A stretch of DNA of 31,394 nucleotides from NCBI GenBank assembly GCA_028290305.1, contig JAQGKC010000104.1, positions 1 to 31,394 of the forward strand, given 5' to 3'. Each line of letters opens with the position of its first letter. The stretch's first letter is position 1. The notes under the pieces are model-generated. The model saw nothing but the letters and a program-made list of their open reading frames with translations. It was not told where the DNA came from and did no database searches. Below, piece after piece: positions 8,073 to 16,179 of the stretch. The DNA is from Bradyrhizobium sp. Lineage in GTDB: Bacteria; Pseudomonadota; Alphaproteobacteria; Rhizobiales; Xanthobacteraceae. Position numbers and translations under genes: made by a program.

Positions 8073-8729
8073 ATGACCAAGACGCTTCTGGATACGGTCG
8101 ATAAGCGGCTTAGCCCCGCACATTCGGCTGTGATGGTGATCGACATGCAGAACGACTTCTGCGCCGAAAAGGGCTATGTCGAGACCGTGGTCGGCAAGGA
8201 TGCCACGGCCTGTCGGGCGGTAGCGCCCGAGATCATGGCGCTGGTGGGCGCAGCACGTGAACATGGCGTGCCGGTGTTCTGGATTAAAGCCAATTACGAT
8301 CCGGATCGTCTGCCTGAAGCCATGCTCGTAAAGCAAAGAGAGAAGAGTTCGGATATTTGCTGCGGCACCGGAAGCTGGGGCATTGATTTCTATGGCGTCG
8401 CGCCTGGTTCCGGCGAACCGGTGATCGAAAAACATTCCTACAGCGCTTTCGCCGGCACCGATCTGGAGCAGCAGCTCAGAACGCGGGATCTAAGGACCCT
8501 GGTTTTTGCGGGAGTGCAAACCAACGTCTGCGTCGAAAGCAGTTTGCGGGATGCGGTCTGTCGCGGTTTCTACGCCGTCGTGGCGAGCGACTGCGTGGCG
8601 TCGCACACCTTGCCTCTTCATGAGGCAACGCTGAAGAATGTCCAGTTTTTGTTCGGTGACGTTCTCGAGCGCCGCCGGATTGCCGCGGTCTGGTCGGCGG
8701 GGCCAAAGAGTCGACGAAATACCGGATAA
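8073..8729 (+). CDS. Isochorismatase-like cysteine hydrolase (RutB/amidase type)
   Basis: A 218-residue protein with the D-K-C catalytic triad of the family: D24 (VMVIDMQNDF), K120 (IEKHSYSAF) and C153 (GVQTNVCVES). The arrangement most resembles ureidoacrylate or N-carbamoyl amidohydrolases such as RutB, which release ammonia or CO2 from amide or carbamoyl groups, rather than true isochorismatase. The ATG at 8073 has AAGGAAG seven bases upstream. It is the last gene of the liv/creatininase operon; the 55-base gap before it contains no terminator-like stem. The paired creatininase recalls creatinine/N-carbamoylsarcosine degradation, but neither enzyme can be assigned that substrate from sequence. 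Confidence 0.85.
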   Translation: MTKTLLDTVDKRLSPAHSAVMVIDMQNDFCAEKGYVETVVGKDATACRAVAPEIMALVGAAREHGVPVFWIKANYDPDRLPEAMLVKQREKSSDICCGTGSWGIDFYGVAPGSGEPVIEKHSYSAFAGTDLEQQLRTRDLRTLVFAGVQTNVCVESSLRDAVCRGFYAVVASDCVASHTLPLHEATLKNVQFLFGDVLERRRIAAVWSAGPKSRRNTG

Positions 8730-8794
8730 CTCACTGTATTTGATGGAAATACTCAAAATCAGGGCGACAAGAATCGAGGGGTGCTATAGTATTC

Positions 8795-8809
8795 GGCATA
8801 ATATTGCGC
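8795..8809. promoter_or_regulatory. Candidate operator upstream of the GntR regulator gene
   Basis: GGCATAATATTGCGC lies 38 bases before the regulator start. It contains GCA-N6-TGC symmetry and sits inside a CGGC...GCCG inverted repeat (8794-8797 / 8807-8810 region). The same two ends, GGCAT and ATTGCGC, recur at 9757-9779 before the binding-protein gene, so both may be bound by the encoded regulator. Confidence 0.35.
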
Positions 8810-8847
8810 CGATTTCACAAATTTCCGCGCCGAGAACAGATGATACC

Positions 8848-9657
8848 ATGAGCAAGAGCAAACTTCTTTGGGGACCGGCACCTCGTCGTCAGATCGACGC
8901 GCCGAAGACGCTCGCCGATGAGGCGTATCAGCGTATTCATGACGATATTATTCGCGGCGAATTCGCTCCGAACGACAAGCTCCAACCTGACGCCCTGCGC
9001 GAGCGTTACAACATCGGGCTAAGTCCGGTGCGCGAAGCATTGTCGCGCGTTGCGCTGGAGGGTCTCGCGGTCGCCGAAGGGCAGCGCGGATTCTTCGTCG
9101 CGCCTGCGACACGTGAGGAATTGCTCGACATCGCCGACCTGCGCATCAATTTTTCGGTGCTGTCGCTGGAGCGATCGATCCGCACGGGCGGCGACGATTG
9201 GGAAAACGCCGTTGTCACCGCCTATTACCAGCTGAACAAGCTGGAGAACCAGGCGCATCGCGAGCCCGGCACATTCCACGATGAATGGGAACGACGCAAC
9301 CGCGCGTTCCATCAGGCTCTCGAGTCCGGCTGCGGCTCGCCCTGGCTGCTGCATTTCTGCGACATCCTCTATGATCAGCTCGAGCGTTATCGGCGCCGCT
9401 TCGTCGTTTACACCGATATCGATCCGACCATCGGCGAAGAGCACAAGCAGATCATGGAATTGGCTTTGGCGCGCGATACCGCCGCGTGCAAGGTTCTCAA
9501 GCAGCATTTCGAACATGCCGCACGCGTGATCGGTGGCATGATGGAAAAGGCCGAAGGCGCCAAAATCGTGCCCCGGATCAAAAAAGAAAAAGAAAAGGCC
9601 GCGGCCCGTCCCAAGGACAAGCCGGCGGCCAAGCGCAATAGCGCCCGCGTCGCCTGA
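8848..9657 (+). CDS. GntR-family transcriptional regulator (FadR/FCD subfamily)
   Basis: A 269-residue regulator. It has an N-terminal winged helix-turn-helix (about 22-85: LADEAYQRIHDDIIRGEF, then LSPVREALSRVALEGL) and an all-helical FCD ligand-binding domain (about 90-235) with the typical DLRINFSVLSLERSI and FHQALESGCGSPWLL helices. A Lys/Ala-rich tail of about 30 residues is added after the FCD domain and may aid non-specific DNA binding. The ATG at 8848 is the first start consistent with the domain; a longer frame reaches back into the preceding gene without family likeness. It sits between the liv operon and a binding-protein gene and probably controls both in response to a pathway acid. 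Confidence 0.88.
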   Translation: MSKSKLLWGPAPRRQIDAPKTLADEAYQRIHDDIIRGEFAPNDKLQPDALRERYNIGLSPVREALSRVALEGLAVAEGQRGFFVAPATREELLDIADLRINFSVLSLERSIRTGGDDWENAVVTAYYQLNKLENQAHREPGTFHDEWERRNRAFHQALESGCGSPWLLHFCDILYDQLERYRRRFVVYTDIDPTIGEEHKQIMELALARDTAACKVLKQHFEHAARVIGGMMEKAEGAKIVPRIKKEKEKAAARPKDKPAAKRNSARVA

Positions 9658-9756
9658 CCGCGGATACTGGTTCACAAATCCAGATCGCAGCTAATGACGA
9701 CCGCTTTGCGCGGCCGCGGGCTTGCCGTACGCTTAGGCACTCGAACATCAAAAATT

Positions 9757-9788
9757 GGCATTGTAATAAATTATTGCGCTCATAATAT
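9757..9788 (+). promoter_or_regulatory. Predicted promoter and operator for binding-protein gene 1
   Basis: TTGTAA (9761-9766) and TAATAT (9783-9788) are 16 bases apart, followed by the gene's TAAGGAG ribosome site at 9804-9810. The spacer contains the palindrome AATAA-A-TTATT (9765-9775). The flanking GGCAT (9757) and ATTGCGC (to 9779) repeat the element found before the GntR gene. Confidence 0.45.
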
Positions 9789-9816
9789 ACTTTTTATCTT
9801 TTGATAAGGAGTTTCG

Positions 9817-10989
9817 ATGGGCAACTGGAAGGCTGAGAAATCAAGGCGGATGTGGATCCATCGAGCGGCTTTGCTGGCCGCGGTGACGCTCGGTTGCAGC
9901 GCGGCTCACCCTGCGTTCGCCGACGTCAAGATTGGCGTGCTGATGCCGCTGTCCGGCAAGGGAGCTTCGTACGGCCAGCACCAAGAGATCGCCATGAAGA
10001 TGGCGCTCGAAGAACTCCAGAAGACCGGCATCAAGGGCGAAAAGGTCGAACCTGTCGTCTATGATACGCGCGGTGAAAATGCCGAAGCGATCAACCTCAC
10101 CCGCAAACTGATCTTCAACGATAAGGTGCTGGCAATCATCGGCCCATTCTTCAGCGCCGAATGCGAAGTCGCATTCCCCATCGCCGTGCAGGGCAGGACC
10201 CCGATCATCACCGCTTCGTCAGCCAAGCCCGGCATCGCCGGAAAGAACCGGCCGTGGGCCTTCCGTAACGCACTGTCGTCGGACCAGATGAACGGCTTCC
10301 TGCTTGATACCTGGCTGAAGCGCAACCCGGTGAAATCGGTGGTGATCCTCACCGACGTGAAGGACGCCTTCACCAAGGTCGACGGCACTGTGGTGTTCCC
10401 CGCCGAATTCAAGGAAAAGGGCGTCAACGTTCTCGACAATATTTCCTATCAGACCGGCGACATCGACTACTCGGCGCAAGTCACCAAAGCCAAGGGTCTC
10501 AATCCCGAGGGCATCCTGATCGCCGGTCTTTATAACGAAGGCGGCAATATCGTCCGCGAAGTCCGAAAACAGGGCATGGCGCAGCCGATCGTCGGCGCGC
10601 TCGGCATGTCCGAGACACGCTTCCTCGACATCTCCGGCAAGGCCGGCGACGGCACCACCGTGGTGAATCCGTTCTGGCCGGATGATCCGGATCCGAAGGT
10701 ACACGCCTGGGCAACCGAATATCAGAACCGCGCCAAGGTGGCGCCCGGCAACACCGCAGCGCTGATGTACGACACGTTCTTCCTCGCCAAGGATTGCATC
10801 GAGAAGTCGGGCGTAACCAACAAGCCGGAAGATCTGGCTGCCGACCGCGAGCGCATCAGGGATTGCCTGGCGCATGTGAAAGACTTGTCGGGCATCACCG
10901 GTCCGATGTCCTTCAACGCCGACGGCGACGTACAGCTTAAGCCGACGGTGCTGGTCGCCAAGGACGGCAAGTGGGAGGCCGTCAAGTAA
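9817..10989 (+). CDS. Periplasmic ligand-binding protein of Liv-type ABC transporter (1)
   Basis: A 390-residue periplasmic binding protein. It has an export signal (basic start, hydrophobic core, cleavage near HPAFA-DVK), then the typical VKIGVLMPLSGKGASYG opening, the two-lobe receptor fold with IIGPFFSAE and a TASSAKP ligand-contact region, and the C-terminal FNADGDVQLKP stretch. The ATG at 9817 has a perfect TAAGGAG ribosome site; an internal ATG at residue 12 would also leave a signal peptide. It probably delivers the substrate to the LivHMGF set at 3989-7167, which lacks its own binding protein. The ligand is not identifiable; aromatic-acid binders of Rhodopseudomonas look similar. Confidence 0.9.
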   Translation: MGNWKAEKSRRMWIHRAALLAAVTLGCSAAHPAFADVKIGVLMPLSGKGASYGQHQEIAMKMALEELQKTGIKGEKVEPVVYDTRGENAEAINLTRKLIFNDKVLAIIGPFFSAECEVAFPIAVQGRTPIITASSAKPGIAGKNRPWAFRNALSSDQMNGFLLDTWLKRNPVKSVVILTDVKDAFTKVDGTVVFPAEFKEKGVNVLDNISYQTGDIDYSAQVTKAKGLNPEGILIAGLYNEGGNIVREVRKQGMAQPIVGALGMSETRFLDISGKAGDGTTVVNPFWPDDPDPKVHAWATEYQNRAKVAPGNTAALMYDTFFLAKDCIEKSGVTNKPEDLAADRERIRDCLAHVKDLSGITGPMSFNADGDVQLKPTVLVAKDGKWEAVK

Positions 10990-11084
10990 GCGGCATTGAG
11001 CAAGGCGGGTTTACCACCGGCCTCCTCTTTCCGATCCTGCAAAAAGCACCAGCCCGCATCATTGAACCGCCGATGCAGTGGAAC

Positions 11085-11930
11085 CTATCCAAGCAGGCTC
11101 TGGTGGCTGGCGGCGAGATGAAGTTCCGCAACGCGCACGTCGTGCGATTTTCCGGACGGGTGACGCGTGAAAATCTCGACGTCATGGCCGGGCAGCATGC
11201 GTGCCAGATCGTCGCCCGCGACTTTCTTGACCCGCTCCATCTCGCGCAGCAGGTTCCAGACGTTGCCCTGCAGATAGCCCGGCGGCCACATCCGTTCAAC
11301 GCTGAAGTAAGAATAGCAGACGTCGCCGGCGAGCGCGTAGGTGCCAACGCTGGTCTCTACCTCGAGCCACTGGATTCCGAAGCTGTGCGTATCCTTGGCC
11401 AGGCGGCATGTCACGCCTTCGCGCAAGACATGGTCGCCGTCGAGAAGCGTGACGCGCCCTTGCGCAATTGCAGCGTCCAGTGATTTGAAATTGTTGGCGT
11501 CGAGCGAAGAGAATACCCAGCGGTCCTTGGTCACCCCGTCGCGACCATATTCCGCGATCACCTTCTTCCAGCTTTCATACTCGTAGCGCTGCACGAAGAT
11601 GCGCGCGTTGGGAAAAGCGTCGAGATTTCCGGCATGATCGAAATGCAGATGAGTCAACACCAGCGTATCGATCCCGGCGGCGTCGATGCCGTGACGCCGC
11701 AGCACCTCGTCGCTGCGCACGAAATCCTTGAAGCCTGGACCGGTCATCGAGGCACCGGAGCTGAAGCCCGTATCAACCAGGACACGCTCACCGTCATTCG
11801 ATTGCAGCAGCGAGAAGATCATCGGCACTTCAATGTGGCCTTGATTGCTTGCCACCGGGGTGCCGCGTACGAAATCGAGCGGTAGCCGGCCTTCGGCGTA
11901 CTGAAACGTCCAGATACTCCAGTCTTTCAT
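11085..11930 (-). CDS. MBL-fold metallo-hydrolase (lactonase-like) 1
   Basis: A 281-residue metallo-beta-lactamase-fold hydrolase with the zinc motif H94-x-H96-x-D98-H99 (LTHLHFDHAGN), an early VLVDTGFSSGAS strand, a later D in ALAGDVCYS, and a final H in MLPGHDVEIF. The layout resembles the AttM/AiiB-type quorum-lactonase group, so a lactone or cyclic carbamate is a plausible substrate. The ATG at 11930 has AGGGAA directly upstream; a GTG at 11990 adds an unconserved Arg-rich leader. It follows the first YtcJ-type gene by 60 bases in the same direction and converges with binding-protein gene 1. Confidence 0.85.
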   Translation of the reverse strand: MKDWSIWTFQYAEGRLPLDFVRGTPVASNQGHIEVPMIFSLLQSNDGERVLVDTGFSSGASMTGPGFKDFVRSDEVLRRHGIDAAGIDTLVLTHLHFDHAGNLDAFPNARIFVQRYEYESWKKVIAEYGRDGVTKDRWVFSSLDANNFKSLDAAIAQGRVTLLDGDHVLREGVTCRLAKDTHSFGIQWLEVETSVGTYALAGDVCYSYFSVERMWPPGYLQGNVWNLLREMERVKKVAGDDLARMLPGHDVEIFTRHPSGKSHDVRVAELHLAASHQSLLG

Positions 11931-11990
11931 TCCCTGTCTTTCCCTCGCGCTTGAACGCGCGCCTCTCACGCCGGTGGTTCTGAGCAACAC

Positions 11991-13712
11991 CTAGCTGCCG
12001 AACAGGCCGATGTCGTGCACCGGTTTTCCGGCAAGCAGCGTGGTTATCACTTTGGCCTCGGGGACGCGATCCTCGTCGATCGTCATGATGTCTTCGGACA
12101 GGATCGCGAGATCGGCAAGCTTACCGACCTCGAGCGAACCGATGCGATGCTCCCAGAATGCGGCATAGGCCGCATTGTAGGTCATCAGGCGGAGCGCCTC
12201 GGCCCGCGTGATCTTCTGATGCGGCAGGCCGAACACATGGCCGGTCACGCCGCCTTTGCGGGCCAGGCTCTGCCAGAACGTGAACAGCGGATCGAACGGC
12301 CGGCCGTCGGTCGATTGCGCGATCATGACGCCAGCGTCGATCCAGTCGCGAAGCGGAACCGAATTGGCAGACATCTCTTCGCCGAAGCAACGCAGATAGA
12401 CCGTATCGTAGTTCCACAGAAAGTTGGTCGTCGTCGTCGCGACCACGCCAAGACGGCGGCACGACGCCATATTCTCGGTGCTGGGAAACTGGCAGTGCTC
12501 GATCGCCCAGCGCTTGCCCAGGATCGGAATCTCCCGGTTGATGGTCTCGAACATCGACAACACCTTGTCGATGGCGCCGCCACCGGCGCATTGCACCTGG
12601 ACTCGCAGATTGGCGCGCGCCGCCCGGAACAGGCCATCGAGAAACGCCTCGTCCGGCGTATGCTGGACGCCGGTCCAGGCGTAGCCGCGAGCACCGACAT
12701 AGGGTTCACGCATCAGGCACGCGCCGATCGCGGTGGCGCTGTCGAAGGAATAGCCGAGACCGCCGAAACGGAGCAGGTCGTCGCCGAAGCCTTGGCCTGC
12801 GGCGTAGAGCGCTGTCTCGTCAATCAGGGCCTGGCCCTGCTCGACGTTGAGAAAATAAGGCTGCGGAAACGCCACGACGAAATAGGTACGCACCGAGAGC
12901 TTGCCCCGCTGCCACAGCTCGGTATAGGCCCTTTGCTGAGGCCGCGGGATGCCATGACCTTCGTAGATCGCGGTGACGCCGGCGCGATTGAACGCGTGCA
13001 TACCGGCCTCGACGGCGCGGTTCATGTAGTCCTGATCCATGGGCGGGATCATGGGAAACAGCGCCCGCTTGCCGCGGATCGTGCTGTAGGTGTCGGGCAT
13101 GATCTTCGGGAAATTAAAATCGCGAAAGATGCCAGTCGGCTCGCCCGCGCTGTCCTTATCGATCTCGACGCCCGAAGGCGTTTCGGTCGACGCCGTGATG
13201 CCCGCGATTTTGATCGCCGCACTGTTGGCGATGCCGATGCCCGGCGCGATCAGTCCCGCCGGCTCGATGAAAACAGGATTGTCCGGCGATACCTTGTCGA
13301 GGTCGTAGCGATTGGGCCAGCGGCCTTCGCGCAAAACGCCGGGAAATGCAAAGAATTCCGGCTCGCTGGCTACCGGATTGCAGATGATCCATTCACCCGG
13401 TTTGCGCTGGCCGACCTCACGGCGCACGACGTCGAGCACCTCGTCGATCGACCTGACACCATCGAATGATGGCTTGAGAAAGCGAATGCCGACGCCGTCC
13501 ATATGCGGATGGCCATCGACGAAACCGGGAATAACCGCGCGGCCATCGAGATCGACCCGGCGCGTGCCGGGGCCGGCAAGGGCAAGGATGTCTTGCGACG
13601 AACCGACGGCAAGAATCTGGCCATTTTGGATCGCGACCGCTTCGGCCACCGTGTCGCAGGCGTCGACCGTGTAGATCCGGCCGCGATAAAGGACGGTGTC
13701 GGGATGGGTCAT
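11991..13712 (-). CDS. YtcJ-type amidohydrolase (Amidohydro_3) 1
   Basis: A 573-residue composite-domain amidohydrolase. It starts with the beta-sandwich strand VLYRGRIYTVDA, has H68-x-H70 in FVDGHPHMDG, a later AIEHCQF histidine, AQSTDGRPFDP near the catalytic aspartate, and ends with the family's GSLEVGKLADLAILSEDIMTID. Relatives include N-substituted formamide deformylase and exported amidases, so an aromatic amide is plausible. One normally conserved site differs: where most relatives show IHAxGDxAID, this protein reads VQCAGGGAID (about 12569-12603), removing that histidine. It is first in a leftward pair with an MBL hydrolase and diverges from the dehydrogenase gene. Confidence 0.87.
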   Translation of the reverse strand: MTHPDTVLYRGRIYTVDACDTVAEAVAIQNGQILAVGSSQDILALAGPGTRRVDLDGRAVIPGFVDGHPHMDGVGIRFLKPSFDGVRSIDEVLDVVRREVGQRKPGEWIICNPVASEPEFFAFPGVLREGRWPNRYDLDKVSPDNPVFIEPAGLIAPGIGIANSAAIKIAGITASTETPSGVEIDKDSAGEPTGIFRDFNFPKIMPDTYSTIRGKRALFPMIPPMDQDYMNRAVEAGMHAFNRAGVTAIYEGHGIPRPQQRAYTELWQRGKLSVRTYFVVAFPQPYFLNVEQGQALIDETALYAAGQGFGDDLLRFGGLGYSFDSATAIGACLMREPYVGARGYAWTGVQHTPDEAFLDGLFRAARANLRVQVQCAGGGAIDKVLSMFETINREIPILGKRWAIEHCQFPSTENMASCRRLGVVATTTTNFLWNYDTVYLRCFGEEMSANSVPLRDWIDAGVMIAQSTDGRPFDPLFTFWQSLARKGGVTGHVFGLPHQKITRAEALRLMTYNAAYAAFWEHRIGSLEVGKLADLAILSEDIMTIDEDRVPEAKVITTLLAGKPVHDIGLFGS

Positions 13713-13790
13713 TCGAGCAACTTTGCCTGGGCAGAAGTGGATGATGATGCGGCCCGACCCATTCCGTCGGCCTAGCTTTTATTAGATCAC

Positions 13791-13848
13791 GGTGGTATTT
13801 ATGAAATCAATAGATTTTATGAATCAAGCTGATTATGATTTCACCACC
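13791..13848. promoter_or_regulatory. Divergent control region with inverted GGTGGT/ACCACC arms
   Basis: Between YtcJ gene 1 (left) and the dehydrogenase gene (right), GGTGGT (13791-13796) and ACCACC (13843-13848) flank an AT-rich core. The core contains GATTTTATGAA (13813-13823) and two near-repeats reading TTGATTCATAAA and TTGATTTCATAAA on the minus strand. The latter can serve as -35/-10 for the leftward gene (TTGATT, 18 bases, CATAAA at 13803-13798). The rightward gene has only a weak TATGAT -10 (13834-13839). The layout suggests a regulator bound between divergent units. Confidence 0.4.
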
Positions 13849-13968
13849 TGAAACGCAGCCACTCTGCCCTAGCGACTGCAAGCTGCCGCCGCGTGCGGCG
13901 AACGGATCGCGGCAACGGACGGCTGAGCAGCGATCCGACGTCGTTGGAATTCCTACCAGAGTTGAAAA

Positions 13969-15459
13969 ATGGCACTGACAGCAACGAAGACCGAGGCCGC
14001 CGCCTCGCCCCTGGGTAACTTCATCGACGGCCGTTTTGTCACCTCCGGCAAATCAACCTTCGAGAACCGCAATCCGGCCACCGGAGAGTTGGTCAATCTC
14101 GTTGCCGAGGCCGACGCGGCGATGGTCGACGATGCGGTCAAAGCGGCGCAACGCGCGCTTAGGGGTCCATGGGGCCGTATGAGCGAACAGGAACGCTCTA
14201 CGATCCTGCGCAAGGTTGCCGACGGCATCATGCGCCGCTTCGATGAGTTCTTGAAGGCCGAGATTCTCGATACCGGCAAGCCCGTGACGCTGGCCTCGCA
14301 TATCGATATCCCGCGCGGAGCCGCCAATTTCAACGTGTTCGCCGATCAAGTGCTCACGCTGTCGACAGAAAGTTTTCGGATGGCGACGCCCGATGGCGCA
14401 GGCGCGCTGAATTACGCTATCCGCGTTCCGCGCGGCGTCATCGCCGTGGTGTGCCCATGGAATCTGCCGCTCCTGCTCATGACGTGGAAGGTCGCGCCGG
14501 CGCTTGCCTGCGGCAACACCGTCGTGGTGAAACCGTCCGAGGAGACGCCGACAACCGCGACACTGCTCGGCGAGATCATGAACGAGGCCGGCGTGCCTCC
14601 CGGGGTCTATAACGTCGTGCATGGTTTCGGGCCCGGCAGCACGGGCGAATTCCTGACCCAACATCCCGACGTGGACGGCATCACCTTCACCGGGGAAACC
14701 TCCACCGGCAGCGCGATCATGACGGCCGCGGCCAATCACGTGCGCCCCGTCTCGCTCGAGCTCGGCGGCAAGAACGCCGCCGTGATATTCGCGGATTGCA
14801 ATCTCGACAAGGCGATCGAAGGCACGATGCGTTCGGTGTTCGCCAATTGCGGCCAGGTCTGCCTCGGCACGGAACGCGTCTATGTCGAGCGGACCTTGTT
14901 CGATACGTTCGTCGATCGCCTGAAATCGGCCGCGGCGAACCTGCGCATGGGTGATCCGTTTGACAGGGCGACCACGATGGGACCGCTGATCAGCCAGGAA
15001 CACCGCAGGAAGGTGCTGTCGTTCTACGACAAGGCCAAGGCCGAGGGCGCCAATGTCGTGCTCGGCGGCGCCGTGCCGTCACTCGATGCAAAATTTCACG
15101 GCGGTTCGTTCGTGCAGCCGACAATATGGACCGGGCTGCCCGAAACCTCCTCGGTAATCCGGGACGAGATCTTCGGACCATGCTGCCACATCGCGCCGTT
15201 CGACAGCGAGGAAGAAGCTATCGCGCTCTCCAACGACAGCCCGTACGGATTGGCGACGTCGATCTGGACCGAGAACCTGACACGGGCGCACCGTGTCGCC
15301 GCGCGGATCGAAGTCGGCATTACCTGGGTGAACTCGTGGTTCCTTCGTGATCTTCGCACCCCATTCGGTGGCTCAAAGCAGTCCGGCATCGGACGCGAAG
15401 GCGGTGTTCACTCGATGGAATTTTACACCGAACTGCGCAACGTCTGCGTCAAACTCTGA
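13969..15459 (+). CDS. nbaE: 2-aminomuconate 6-semialdehyde dehydrogenase-like aldehyde dehydrogenase
   Basis: A 496-residue NAD-dependent aldehyde dehydrogenase. It would oxidise 2-aminomuconate (or hydroxymuconate) semialdehyde to the acid after ring cleavage. Catalytic residues are present: N165 (CPWN), E264 (LELGGK) and C298 (NCGQVCLGTERVYVE). The last stretch is characteristic of muconic-semialdehyde dehydrogenases. R116 and R460 (WFLRDLRTPFGG) match, with a constant offset of four, the two substrate-carboxylate arginines I recall from the Pseudomonas aminomuconate-semialdehyde enzyme (R120, R464). First of three genes with the aminophenol dioxygenase and the RidA-type deaminase. Hydroxymuconate-semialdehyde dehydrogenase is the alternative. 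Confidence 0.85.
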   Translation: MALTATKTEAAASPLGNFIDGRFVTSGKSTFENRNPATGELVNLVAEADAAMVDDAVKAAQRALRGPWGRMSEQERSTILRKVADGIMRRFDEFLKAEILDTGKPVTLASHIDIPRGAANFNVFADQVLTLSTESFRMATPDGAGALNYAIRVPRGVIAVVCPWNLPLLLMTWKVAPALACGNTVVVKPSEETPTTATLLGEIMNEAGVPPGVYNVVHGFGPGSTGEFLTQHPDVDGITFTGETSTGSAIMTAAANHVRPVSLELGGKNAAVIFADCNLDKAIEGTMRSVFANCGQVCLGTERVYVERTLFDTFVDRLKSAAANLRMGDPFDRATTMGPLISQEHRRKVLSFYDKAKAEGANVVLGGAVPSLDAKFHGGSFVQPTIWTGLPETSSVIRDEIFGPCCHIAPFDSEEEAIALSNDSPYGLATSIWTENLTRAHRVAARIEVGITWVNSWFLRDLRTPFGGSKQSGIGREGGVHSMEFYTELRNVCVKL

Positions 15460-15570
15460 GGCGCAGCCGAACTGCGGCGTCAATTTGAACCGCGGCACAA
15501 AGCGGCGTAGCGTTGCGTGAAGCCGATTTCGAACCGCGTTAGTCGGCAACCCTGTGCAAAGGAGACGGCC

Positions 15571-16104
15571 ATGAAACAACTCCCGGTCCTGGAACTCCAG
15601 GAGATCGCCAAAGAGCTCGCCGAGACCGGCAAGCGCGTCAAGGTCTTGTGGCAAGAGCCCGGATCGCTGGCCTTCGTCGCCCGCGGCCGTGAATATCGCA
15701 GCGAATTCCATATCAACGGCAGCGACGAAGTGACCTACATGATCAAGGGCACGATGGACCTGCATTATCGCACCCCTGAGGGCAAGGAAGAGATCGCGGT
15801 CATTCCGGAGGGTTCGACCAACTGGATGCCTCCGAACACGCCGCATTCGCCGCGCTTCCCGCCGGACGCTTTCGCTTTGATCGTCGAACGCCAGCGGCAC
15901 GAAGGGGAGATCGACAAGTTCCAGTGGTTTTGCCCGAAGTGCGACAATTTCCTCCACGAGGAGACCTTCGTCGTCAGCGACTATCGCGCTGATCCGGTGT
16001 CGCAGGCCTACAAGAATTTCTTCGACAATGAAGACGCCCGCACGTGCAAGAAATGTGGCAACGTGATGCCGAACGCGCTCGCAGAGGCGGCCAAGACGTC
16101 CTAG
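15571..16104 (+). CDS. nbaC: 3-hydroxyanthranilate 3,4-dioxygenase-like cupin
   Basis: A 177-residue cupin that would cleave an o-aminophenol acid ring with Fe(II). Fe ligands H47, E53 (six apart, FHINGSDEVTYM) and H92 (PPNTPHSP) are present. So are substrate-side R43 and E106 (LIVERQR), and a C-terminal rubredoxin-like site, C121-x-x-C124 and C159-x-x-C162, as in bacterial 3-hydroxyanthranilate dioxygenases of about 174 residues. The ATG at 15571 has AAAGGAG at 15558-15564. Flanked by an aminomuconate-semialdehyde dehydrogenase and a RidA deaminase, it fits the nba pathway; related aminohydroxybenzoate or 2-aminophenol substrates cannot be excluded. No decarboxylase is adjacent; the amidohydrolase at 1639-2580 is the only candidate. 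Confidence 0.85.
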   Translation: MKQLPVLELQEIAKELAETGKRVKVLWQEPGSLAFVARGREYRSEFHINGSDEVTYMIKGTMDLHYRTPEGKEEIAVIPEGSTNWMPPNTPHSPRFPPDAFALIVERQRHEGEIDKFQWFCPKCDNFLHEETFVVSDYRADPVSQAYKNFFDNEDARTCKKCGNVMPNALAEAAKTS

Positions 16105-16166
16105 CCACGAATTTGGCGGCCGCCGATCGATATCCGATCGTCGGCCGACCCGAAACCGCCGAAACG

Positions 16167-16172
16167 AAAGGA
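16167..16172 (+). promoter_or_regulatory. Ribosome binding site deciding a TTG start
   Basis: AAAGGA lies seven bases before TTG at 16180, which begins the RidA-type frame. The ATG at 16172 is out of frame and soon stops, so TTG is the start. Confidence 0.6.
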
Positions 16173-16179
16173 TGACGAA

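Noticed and set aside
10990..11045. Possible terminator after binding-protein gene 1
   Set aside because: GGCGGGT and ACCACCGGCC pair only imperfectly and no T-run follows directly, so it is not called.
12015..13469. Long open frame (484 codons) on the plus strand
   Set aside because: It lies wholly antisense to YtcJ gene 1, has Arg/Asp/His-rich composition, no ribosome site and no recognisable domain; typical shadow frame in GC-rich DNA.
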